Assembly (NCBI GenBank): GCA_964484145.1
Contig: CAZAED010000008.1
Coordinates: forward strand, 1 to 37,212
Direction of reading: 5' to 3'
From: JAEUSF01 sp964484145
GTDB taxonomy: Bacteria; Patescibacteriota; Doudnabacteria; UBA920
Length of the DNA stretch: 37,212 nt
A program made the position numbers and the translations under genes. Below are positions 1-7,238 of the stretch, piece after piece. Under the pieces are notes generated by a model. That model was not told the origin of the DNA. It ran no database searches and was given only the letters and a program-made list of their open reading frames with translations. How positions within the stretch are numbered: position 1 is the stretch's first letter; each line of letters opens with the position of its first letter.

Positions 1-1169
1 ATAGCCGCGGCTTTAATACCAAAACCAAAATAACCAATAAGTAAAACATTGCCGGCTATATTAACAACCATATTAGCGCCCGTAACCAATGCGGCTTTTT
101 TTGTTAACTGCGAAATTATAAGCGAGTTAACCGGTATATATATAAACAAAATTGCAGACGCCCAAATTAATATAGAAAGAATAGGGGCTGAAGCTTCAAA
201 CCCTTTGCCGGCAATTAAAGCCATAAGCTGCTTTGAAAGCACCGTACCACCTACCGCAATAGGTAAAGCGGCAAAAACCATTAGTCTTAAATACTTTTCA
301 ATTGTTGCTTTTACATCTAAAAACGAATTTGTTGCCATTAGGCCAGCTAAAACTGGGAACAAAACGTGAGAAACGGAGGCTGGAAAAAAATTTAAAATGT
401 CTAAAAATTTGTAGGCTGCGGTATAAAAACCGGTTTGTTCAAAACCAAGCATTTTAGTAATAATTATTACGTCTATACGATTATAAATTGCGCTAAAACC
501 AACCAGCAGCGCAAAGGGCCAAGCATGCTTAAAAATTTGAAGAATTGACGAAGTATTTTCCGCATACTGGGCGGTCTCAGACTCCCCTACAAGATGTTTT
601 TTTACGAACAATTTATATAAAATTAAATCCAAAAGTCCGAACACCAGTTGAATACTGGCTAAAAATATTATGTACTGTTTAAACCAAATAGCCAAAAAAA
701 TAATGCTAATGTTGACTAAAGAATTTAAAAAATTAATTAACGCGACTTTTTTTAAGTCTTGTTTGGCTGTCATTACAGACAAGAATGGATAACACAAAGC
801 ATTCGCCACCATGCCAAGCCCCATAATTGCCACAGCTTTAAACACCAAGGGGTCATAATGTCTAAAATATGCTATTCCAATAAGTAGCGAGTAGAGTAAA
901 ATTGCGACAACAATTTCAAACTTTAAAAAATCTAGAAAATATTTTTTTATATTTTTTGGCTCCTCGCTCATTTTTTTTGTTATAAACTGCTGAACTCCAA
1001 AATCTACCACCGTGGAAAAAATAAGCACGTATGACAAAACAAACTGATACTGCCCGCTACCAAAAGGTCCTAAATATCTAAAGAGCTGGGCGTAGGCAAC
1101 AAAAAGCAGCCCTAAAGCGGCCACGCGAGACAAAGTGAGCCAAAAAATGTTTTTGGAAACTAAAGACAT
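1..1169 (-). CDS. Wzx/MATE-like polysaccharide flippase (3' end outside window)
   Basis: This is a multi-pass membrane protein that probably flips undecaprenyl-linked saccharides across the cytoplasmic membrane. The reverse strand is open from an ATG at 1169 to the window edge, about 389 codons. It starts MSLVSKNIFWLTLSRVA and has repeated hydrophobic segments, with the Wzx-typical start SKNIFWL followed by FRYLGPFGSGQYQF, and a second half resembling the polysaccharide biosynthesis C-terminal domain (the FEQTGFYTAAYKFLD region). Wzx proteins usually have 12-14 helices, so little is missing. It lies downstream of the secreted hydrolases and near galE and a glycosyltransferase, which fits surface-glycan export. 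The family call is firm; the substrate is unknown. Confidence 0.85.
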   Translation of the reverse strand, partial: MSLVSKNIFWLTLSRVAALGLLFVAYAQLFRYLGPFGSGQYQFVLSYVLIFSTVVDFGVQQFITKKMSEEPKNIKKYFLDFLKFEIVVAILLYSLLIGIAYFRHYDPLVFKAVAIMGLGMVANALCYPFLSVMTAKQDLKKVALINFLNSLVNISIIFLAIWFKQYIIFLASIQLVFGLLDLILYKLFVKKHLVGESETAQYAENTSSILQIFKHAWPFALLVGFSAIYNRIDVIIITKMLGFEQTGFYTAAYKFLDILNFFPASVSHVLFPVLAGLMATNSFLDVKATIEKYLRLMVFAALPIAVGGTVLSKQLMALIAGKGFEASAPILSILIWASAILFIYIPVNSLIISQLTKKAALVTGANMVVNIAGNVLLIGYFGFGIKAAA

Positions 1170-1178
1170 AGTAGAAGA

Positions 1179-1271
1179 ATTGACATAATTGATCAAAATT
1201 TAAATAATTGACATAAATAAAATGCATTCTAATTATGCCAATTTTGCTCAATTATGATCAATTGTGTCAAT
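1179..1271. repeat. Dispersed intergenic inverted repeat, copy A (word ATTGACA)
   Basis: An AT-rich block starts with ATTGACA and ends with TGTCAAT and contains several further copies of this word in both orientations (for example AAATAATTGACATA and TCAATTATGATCAATT). It lies directly upstream of the flippase start. The same architecture recurs at 21932-22006 and 28840-28930, each time just 5' of a minus-strand gene. Confidence 0.7.
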
Positions 1272-1288
1272 AACTATTATTTTATCAT

Positions 1289-1317
1289 AAAAAGCCCCCG
1301 TACACACGGAGGCTTTT
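1289..1317 (-). terminator. Rho-independent terminator of the transglycosylase-like gene
   Basis: A 12-bp stem with one mismatch (AAAAGCCCCCGT and ACGGAGGCTTTT, loop ACAC) is followed on the minus strand by a T-run. It lies 20 bases after the stop at 1337. Confidence 0.8.
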
Positions 1318-1336
1318 GTTTTATTGTCAACTTTAA

Positions 1337-3193
1337 TTACTTAACCAACGTCTCCCCTTTTGCATACGCATCTACTTCGGCCTGCGGCTGTACTGAAATT
1401 TGTTTTTGTTTAATTTTTCTGTTCTTAAAGGCTTTTTCCGAAAGTGGCCTTAACTGTGATTTTGAAACCAAATATATTGTTGGATTCTGGTCGCCCTTAA
1501 TTATAGTACCGTCTTTTGGAGCCAGTGGTACCCCATCTGCCCAACCAGCGGCTTCTGCGCTGCTAAAAACATAGTCCGGGGTAATTTTTCTTTGGGCTTT
1601 AACAAACGAAGTGACTGGGTGTTTTGTCCCTTCTTTAAAGTAAAAAAGTTCCCCGGCCTTATTACCAACCGCAAACCAAGTTTTGTCTTTAGGTACTACG
1701 AATGCGCCTTCTGCTAAACCAGCTACTTCGTCCGGACTCAAACTTACCACATTTTTATAGCTAAAACCGCGGTTTTTAAATAATTCGGCTGTAATTGGGT
1801 GCTTAAGTCCTTGCTCAATATAATAAACCGCGCTGTCATTGGTTGCTTTAACTAAGGTGGTGTCGAGCGGCGCCACAAAACCCTTTTTTTCGTAAGAAGC
1901 AACTTCAATATCCGCGACTTTAACTAGATTTTTTGCCGCGACTTTCCTTTGCTTAAAAGTGAAGGCGGAATAAAGTTTAAGAAGGCCTTGATCAACTAAA
2001 TAAATGGCTGAACCAGCTTCGCCTTTTATAACCGTCCCGTCAAGCGGCGGCAAAACATTAGCGCTTTCAAACAAAGCAAACTCGTCGGTGTTAATAGATA
2101 AAAATATATTTGGATTTAAGCTGCGCTGCTTTAGCACAAATTCCGAAGCCGGCCGGGCTTTGTTATTTAAAAACACGTAAGGCTGCGGGTTGTCTCCTAC
2201 TTTAACAATAGTGTTGTCAGCCGGACCGAAAACCTTGTCCTGTGGATAGCTGTCAAATTCCGCCTGGGTCGCAGTTATTCTATTGCTTATACTTAAATTT
2301 CTGGCTTTTGCCACAAATTCCGGTAAAAGCATTCGACTACCATTTTGTATAATATAAGTTTTTGAATCTCCACTCAAACCCAAGACCGTGCCGTTTGGGA
2401 ACCTAAACCAATCTTGAAAAAATTTCCAAAAATTATAATTACCATTAAAAACATGTGGGGTATAACGGTACAAAGCCGCGGTAGCCTTGTTTGCCAAAGT
2501 CACTAATGTAGAAGGAGGAGCATTGTAAAGCCCACCAGTGGTATTGTCTATAGTTATAGTTTGACCAACTTTAGCTGTACTGCCCCCAATTATCGGACCT
2601 CTGCCTCCGTCTGTAGAATAAGACTTCATTAAAGATTTGCTAGCGCCAATATAACGGTTATTGGCCGAATCATAATTACCGAATAGTTGAAAGTAAAACC
2701 CGGGAAATAAATTTCCACACCCAGAAGCGTCAGGGCACGCAAAACCCATAGCATTGTCCAATGCTCTCTGGACTTGAGCGGGTGTAGAATTTTTGCGCCC
2801 GGTTATTAAACTTTGCTCCTTTTCTAAAGTAACTAACAAAACCTGCGGATTTATGCCGCTTTGTCTAGAAGCGTCCCAAATAAGTTCAGCCGCAGTTCTA
2901 AGCCTGCCTAAAGAGGGACTCGGGTCTTCTAAGCCTTGTTTTAAAATATCGACACTAGGTTCTTTGAGTTTAATTAAAAAATCAGGGCTCGTATTTGCAA
3001 GAATAGAACCTTTCGATTCCAAAAAGCTCTGTATGCCTTGCGGCCCGCTAAATGTTTGGCTGTCCGAAAAAACAGCATCGTCTATTAATTTATTGGGGTT
3101 AAATGCCGGGTTTATTTGAGCAATGGCACTAATCGGAAAAATAATTGATAATAAAAAAGTGGCGATTTGTATTTTTCGTTTGTGTTTTATCAT
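1337..3193 (-). CDS. Secreted lytic-transglycosylase-like protein with six C-terminal repeats
   Basis: This protein probably acts on peptidoglycan outside the cell. A signal peptide (IATFLLSIIFPISAIAQ) is followed by a region of about 230 residues that contains a goose-lysozyme/SLT-like segment, INPQVLLVTLEKEQSL, with a candidate catalytic Glu. The rest is six tandem repeats of about 58 residues with the pattern DGT-(L/I)-(V/I)-K, then (V/I)-Y, then G, then F-K-x-R. Three copies of the same repeat end the neighbouring protease at 3332-4990. The ATG at 3193 is preferred over the in-frame TTG at 3202. The fold and the cell-wall role are inferred; the repeats are seen directly. Confidence 0.7.
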   Translation of the reverse strand: MIKHKRKIQIATFLLSIIFPISAIAQINPAFNPNKLIDDAVFSDSQTFSGPQGIQSFLESKGSILANTSPDFLIKLKEPSVDILKQGLEDPSPSLGRLRTAAELIWDASRQSGINPQVLLVTLEKEQSLITGRKNSTPAQVQRALDNAMGFACPDASGCGNLFPGFYFQLFGNYDSANNRYIGASKSLMKSYSTDGGRGPIIGGSTAKVGQTITIDNTTGGLYNAPPSTLVTLANKATAALYRYTPHVFNGNYNFWKFFQDWFRFPNGTVLGLSGDSKTYIIQNGSRMLLPEFVAKARNLSISNRITATQAEFDSYPQDKVFGPADNTIVKVGDNPQPYVFLNNKARPASEFVLKQRSLNPNIFLSINTDEFALFESANVLPPLDGTVIKGEAGSAIYLVDQGLLKLYSAFTFKQRKVAAKNLVKVADIEVASYEKKGFVAPLDTTLVKATNDSAVYYIEQGLKHPITAELFKNRGFSYKNVVSLSPDEVAGLAEGAFVVPKDKTWFAVGNKAGELFYFKEGTKHPVTSFVKAQRKITPDYVFSSAEAAGWADGVPLAPKDGTIIKGDQNPTIYLVSKSQLRPLSEKAFKNRKIKQKQISVQPQAEVDAYAKGETLVK

Positions 3194-3200
3194 AAACTGC

Positions 3201-3330
3201 AAATTTCTAATTATTCTAAGTTCCCTAAATAATGCCTAATAACTAATTTCTAAGATCCAAAGCTTTTGACATTTCGACTCTTGGGCATTGGGATTTATTT
3301 AGAAATTAGGTCAATTAGGTTAATTAGGAA
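3201..3330. repeat. Intergenic inverted repeat (word CTAATTTCTAA)
   Basis: CTAATTTCTAA at 3243-3253 is exactly complementary to TTAGAAATTAG at 3299-3309. Further variants (TTTCTAATTATTCTAAG, TCAATTAGGTTAATTAGG) extend both arms. It fills the spacer between the protease stop and the next gene start. No T-run follows, so it is not a standard terminator. Confidence 0.65.
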
Positions 3331-3331
3331 T

Positions 3332-4990
3332 TTACCTAAGGTATACCTCTCCTATATTATAACTCATAAAATCTTTTTGTGTGACGGTAATAGTGGGGAA
3401 AATCCACAAACCACGATTTTTATAGAATTCAAGGTTTATTTTATGCAAAGCTCCCGAAATAACCCAATAAAGCTGTGCTGAATTTGGGGTCTTAACTAAA
3501 GTTCCTTCCATTGGTGCTAAAAATTTTCCGGTAACCCAGGAATTAGATTCTGTTACATCTGCGATTTTTACTTCGGAAAAATTATATTTTCTTTGCTTAA
3601 AAATTTGGCCTGTTATTGGTAATTTTAAACCGTCTTTTATTTGATAGACCGTCGGATCGTTTAAAGTTTTAATTAAAGTTCCTTCAAGCGGGGTTGCGTA
3701 AGGACCATTCGGCAATTTCTCCAATTGCTGTTGAAAAATTATTTTTATACTGGAATTTATAAAACGCTGATTATAGACCAAGGGAGAAATAAGTCTTTTT
3801 TGGCCTCCGGAAATCCAATATACGTTGGTTTGGCCTTCAACTCTAACTACATCTCCGTCTGAAACCGAGGGTTCGGCAAAATCTGCTGCTATACCCGATT
3901 GCGCGTCTATTAGTCCTGCCCCTAACTTTCCTTCACAAGAAACACCTCCGCATTGAGCCATATTCATATTATTTATACTTTTTGCGGTTGAAATAATTCG
4001 ATCGCGAATTTGTTGATTAGTGGCTTTTGGATACATACTCTTAATTAAAGCCGCTTCCCCAGAAACGAAAGCCGCGGCCAAACTTGTACCAGAAACATAC
4101 ACATATCCGCTTTCAGTATTTCTTTTAGTTACCGGATCAATGTTAATTGCGCCTAAAATTCTGCGCCCGGGGGCGGCAACATCAATACAATTTTTTCCAA
4201 AGTTAGCAAACTCGGGTTTTACCAAATGCTCATCAACCGCGGTAACCCCAATAACCATATTTTTATTGTTGTCATTACAAACCGGAAAAACTGGCTTTTG
4301 GTCTAAGTCTTTTGCTCCATCTTGAGTATCATTTCCCGCAGAAGCTATTATTAAAGAGCCGCTATTAAAAGCATAAACTATAGCGTTAGATAAATCTACA
4401 TCGTGCTCAAAACCTCGGCCGCCTAAAGACAAATTAATAATATTGGCCTTATGATCGGCAGCCCACAAAATAGCTTTGGCAACTGCTTTACTATCTCCTC
4501 GCCCTTCGCTGTCTAATGCCTTTAAAGGCATTAGAGTAACTTTCCAGTTCGTTCCGCTTATACCTTTGTTATTGTTTGCAGATGCGCCAATAATACTTGC
4601 CACAAGCGTCCCGTGACCATTGTCGTCAGAATTACTATTTATGTCTAAATCTTTGTTGTTAATAAAATCATAACCAGGCGCATAGCTTCCCCCTAACATA
4701 TCTTCGTGATTTTCGTCTATGCCTGTGTCTATTATTGCGACAACTGTAGTAGTTGATCCAACTGTTTTTTCCCACGCCTGAGGAAAATTTGCGGCCGCAA
4801 GACCCCATTGCCTGTCAACGTTCAAAACGTCTAAACTAAAACCCGGGTCTTCGGCTCTTAATTGAGAAGTAGTTACTTCATAAGCTCGAACATTACTTGC
4901 AATAGTTACCCAAAAGACAAAAACAGCCAGCAAGCTGGCATGTGCAATAATTGATAATTGATAATAGTTAATTGATAACAGCTTTTTCAT
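3332..4990 (-). CDS. Secreted subtilisin-like serine protease (S8) with C-terminal repeats
   Basis: This is a secreted S8 peptidase. The N-terminal hydrophobic segment (about residues 12-31) is a signal peptide or anchor, followed by a short propeptide. The catalytic triad is complete: Asp88 in IIDTGID, His126 in NGHGTLVAS and Ser303 in SGTSLAAAFVSG, with oxyanion Asn220 in SAGND. Residues from about 375 to 552 are three copies of the 58-residue repeat found six times in the adjacent transglycosylase-like protein. The two proteins therefore probably bind the same surface component. Codons 7-15 of the signal region are encoded by one arm of an intergenic inverted repeat (4946-5050), so the N-terminus has been partly shaped by repeat DNA. 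Confidence 0.92.
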   Translation of the reverse strand: MKKLLSINYYQLSIIAHASLLAVFVFWVTIASNVRAYEVTTSQLRAEDPGFSLDVLNVDRQWGLAAANFPQAWEKTVGSTTTVVAIIDTGIDENHEDMLGGSYAPGYDFINNKDLDINSNSDDNGHGTLVASIIGASANNNKGISGTNWKVTLMPLKALDSEGRGDSKAVAKAILWAADHKANIINLSLGGRGFEHDVDLSNAIVYAFNSGSLIIASAGNDTQDGAKDLDQKPVFPVCNDNNKNMVIGVTAVDEHLVKPEFANFGKNCIDVAAPGRRILGAINIDPVTKRNTESGYVYVSGTSLAAAFVSGEAALIKSMYPKATNQQIRDRIISTAKSINNMNMAQCGGVSCEGKLGAGLIDAQSGIAADFAEPSVSDGDVVRVEGQTNVYWISGGQKRLISPLVYNQRFINSSIKIIFQQQLEKLPNGPYATPLEGTLIKTLNDPTVYQIKDGLKLPITGQIFKQRKYNFSEVKIADVTESNSWVTGKFLAPMEGTLVKTPNSAQLYWVISGALHKINLEFYKNRGLWIFPTITVTQKDFMSYNIGEVYLR

Positions 4991-5050
4991 CGTTATCTGG
5001 ATTCTCTAAAAGTTATAAATTATTAATTATCTATTATCTATCAATTAATT
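4946..5050. repeat. Inverted repeat running into a signal-peptide coding region
   Basis: The arm at 4946-4979 (copies of ATTGATAATTGATAATAG) is imperfectly complementary to the arm at 5012-5050 (copies of TTATCTATTATCTATCAATT). The left arm lies inside the protease gene and the right arm reaches the stop codon of the glycosyltransferase. The protease start codon lies in the loop. Confidence 0.6.
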
Positions 5051-5767
5051 CCCATATTTTCCTGTCCACAAATTAAGCCTGGTTTGTAAAAGCTCAAAAA
5101 GCATTTTAACTTGGCCGGAAAATTTTACCTTGCTTTGGCCGTCGTTTACCCAGGTAATGGGAGATTCTTGAATTTTAAAACCTAATTTTCTGGCAATGGC
5201 TAAAATTTCTACGTCAAATGCCCAACGAAAAATTCTCTGTTTTGGAAAAATAGCTTCTGTGGCTTTTGCCGAAAAAGCTTTAAAACCGCATTGGGAGTCG
5301 GTTACTCCGACTGGAACTAAAATATGAACTATTAAACGAAATACACCTCCTAAAAAGTCCCGGTAAAGACCTTGGTGCACGGCAATGTTGGAACCTTTAA
5401 TTCTACGGGAGCCAATAACAATATCAAATCCTTTTTCAAAATACGGTAAAAATTTAGCAACCTCTTCGACTTTAGTCGAATTATCAGCATCCATAAATAA
5501 ACGCACATCCCCGGTGGCTGCAAGCATACCGTCTCTTACCACACCACCTTTACCCTGATTATGTTTGTTATCTATAAGTCTTAAGTTTTTAATTTTAGAA
5601 GCCATACTACTTACCAGGCTTGAGGTATTGTCGCGACTACCATCGTTAACCACCAAAATTTCGTAAGCGTATGTTTGTTTAATTAAAAAATTATGGACTG
5701 ATGTTAAAGTTGCGCCAATGCGCTCGGCTTCATTATATGCTGGAATAACTACGGAAAGTTTTTTCAC
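5045..5767 (-). CDS. Family 2 glycosyltransferase (dolichyl/undecaprenyl-phosphate sugar transferase type)
   Basis: This is a GT-A fold transferase that probably moves a hexose from a nucleotide sugar to a polyprenyl phosphate. Visible motifs are the N-terminal VVIPAYNEAERIG, the VVNDGSRDNT sequence, the metal-binding DADNST (DxD) and the C-terminal acceptor region around QCGFKAFS. At 240 residues it matches the soluble catalytic domain; no C-terminal membrane helices are present. The start is a GTG at 5767. An extended -10 promoter lies 29 bases upstream. Neighbouring galE and flippase genes suggest a role in surface glycans. Substrate is unknown. Confidence 0.88.
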   Translation of the reverse strand: MKKLSVVIPAYNEAERIGATLTSVHNFLIKQTYAYEILVVNDGSRDNTSSLVSSMASKIKNLRLIDNKHNQGKGGVVRDGMLAATGDVRLFMDADNSTKVEEVAKFLPYFEKGFDIVIGSRRIKGSNIAVHQGLYRDFLGGVFRLIVHILVPVGVTDSQCGFKAFSAKATEAIFPKQRIFRWAFDVEILAIARKLGFKIQESPITWVNDGQSKVKFSGQVKMLFELLQTRLNLWTGKYGN

Positions 5768-5795
5768 GTTTAATTTTGTAAATTTTTATGTATAT

Positions 5796-5804
5796 ATTAT
5801 AGCA
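5796..5804 (-). promoter_or_regulatory. Extended -10 promoter of the glycosyltransferase gene
   Basis: The minus strand reads TGCTATAAT, a perfect TG-n-TATAAT extended -10, with no good -35. Predicted transcription start is about 22 bases before the GTG start at 5767. Confidence 0.6.
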
Positions 5805-5824
5805 TAAAATAGACATTGGGCTAT

Positions 5825-5871
5825 AAGATATTAATCGATATTGGTAATTTCGTAATATCTCAATATCTATC
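5825..5871. repeat. Short inverted repeat (word GATATTG)
   Basis: GATATTAATCGATATTG is followed by GTAATATCTCAATATC in opposite orientation. It overlaps the last codons of galE and lies upstream of the glycosyltransferase promoter. Confidence 0.5.
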
Positions 5872-7012
5872 GGCCTGCCTCTACCTTCTGCTTATATGCT
5901 CCTTTTAAAATGGTTTCAAGATCACTCTTTTTTGGACTAAATCCCCATAAACGTAAAATTTTACCGCCGTTGGCAACAACTTCAGCCGGATCCCCTTGGC
6001 GTCTTTCGCGCATTTCCATAGGAATAATTTTCCCCAAAACTTCTGAGGCTGTAGAAATAATTTCTATTACGCTCCGGCCTTTACCTGTACCAATGTTAAA
6101 AACCTGAAAGTCGTCGTCAGAAAAATGTCCTAGCGCCAAAATATGCGCCTCTGCAATATCTTCCACACTTACATAGTCCCTAACCCCACTTCCGTCAAAT
6201 GTAGGAAAATCGCTTCCATATACTTCCACAAAAGGTTTTTTGCCCACCGCCACCTCTGTTACATTGTCTATTAAATGGGAATGATGTGTAGGTAATACGT
6301 CGCCCGCTTCCCTACAGCCACTTGCATTAAAGTACCTAAATACTATGGCTTTAAAATTTTTATACTGGCAAAAATATTTAATGTTTTTTTCAGCCAAAAG
6401 TTTAGAAAAACCATATGGGTTAGCCGGTTTTACCGGCGCAGTTTCAACCAAAAGGTTTTCAGACTGTCCATAAACAGCCGCTGTGGAAGAAAAAATAATT
6501 TTTCTAACCCCCGCTTCATCCATAACCTTTAAAAGATTAGCGGTATTGGCGGTATTATTTTCAAAATATTTTATGGGCTCTTTAAAAGATTCCGCAACTT
6601 CAATGCTGGCTGCAAAATGCATAACTGCGCTTATTTTTTCCTGAGCGAAAACATCTCTCAAAAAATTAGTGTCTACTAAATCGCCTTCATAAAATTTTGC
6701 GCGTGGGTCTAAATTTTCTTTCTTACCGGTAGAAAGATTGTCAACTATAACAACATCATACCCACTGTTAATTAACTCACTAACAACATGCGCGCCAATA
6801 TACCCAGCTCCCCCTGTAACTAAAATTTTTTCCTGTTCTTTTATCGTGGTTTCAGGTTCGCTTATTGGCTTACTAGCTGATTCGCTTATTAGCTGATTAT
6901 ACTTTTCCACCATTAAAACCACAACTTCCGGTTTTCCCTCCAAATTTAAAATCATTCCCCCACCGCGGTTTTTAGTTTCATCTATTAAGTCCTGTAAATA
7001 ATGATTATCCAT
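5867..7012 (-). CDS. galE: UDP-glucose 4-epimerase fused to an N-terminal Phd/YefM-like domain
   Basis: The epimerase interconverts UDP-glucose and UDP-galactose (or the N-acetyl forms). Residues 61-381 are a full extended SDR: NAD-binding TGGAGYIG at 66-73, the Ser in FSSTAAVYG and the YGFSK Tyr/Lys pair. Residues 1-46 resemble the Phd/YefM antitoxin fold: LIDETKNRGGGMILN, then GKPEVVVLMVEKYNQL matches the usual KPVAVLVPLEEYE strand and helix. A Ser/Glu-rich linker (residues 43-58) joins them. No Met precedes KILVTGGAG, so the fusion is not a mis-called start. No toxin gene is adjacent. The epimerase call is very firm; the Phd-like call is by pattern. Confidence 0.93.
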   Translation of the reverse strand: MDNHYLQDLIDETKNRGGGMILNLEGKPEVVVLMVEKYNQLISESASKPISEPETTIKEQEKILVTGGAGYIGAHVVSELINSGYDVVIVDNLSTGKKENLDPRAKFYEGDLVDTNFLRDVFAQEKISAVMHFAASIEVAESFKEPIKYFENNTANTANLLKVMDEAGVRKIIFSSTAAVYGQSENLLVETAPVKPANPYGFSKLLAEKNIKYFCQYKNFKAIVFRYFNASGCREAGDVLPTHHSHLIDNVTEVAVGKKPFVEVYGSDFPTFDGSGVRDYVSVEDIAEAHILALGHFSDDDFQVFNIGTGKGRSVIEIISTASEVLGKIIPMEMRERRQGDPAEVVANGGKILRLWGFSPKKSDLETILKGAYKQKVEAGR

Positions 7013-7123
7013 AAAAAACTAATTAACTCTGATTAATTACTGAATATCACGGATCGATCTTACTTAATTCTGTACTCATCCCTACTCTATCCGCGCTCAT
7101 CTGTTTGTGCAAAAAAACAAAAC

Positions 7124-7145
7124 AAACAGCCCGCTTTGGCTGTTT
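7124..7145. terminator. Second terminator hairpin before galE
   Basis: AAACAGCC and GGCTGTTT form an 8-bp stem with a 6-base loop. T-rich tracts flank it on both strands, so it may work in either direction. It backs up the hairpin at 7198-7226. Confidence 0.65.
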
Positions 7146-7197
7146 TTATTTTTGTATTATCTTAATAATAGCAAGTTTAAAAATATATGCAAATACA

Positions 7198-7226
7198 AAA
7201 GGCGGACGCTTTTTGCGCCCGCCTTT
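7198..7226 (-). terminator. Terminator of the giant surface-protein gene
   Basis: AAAGGCGGACGC pairs with GCGCCCGCCTTT (one mismatch) around a T5 loop, 12 bases after the stop codon at 7239. It is followed on the minus strand by TTTTGTATTTG. Confidence 0.8.
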
Positions 7227-7238
7227 AAAAATTTTATT

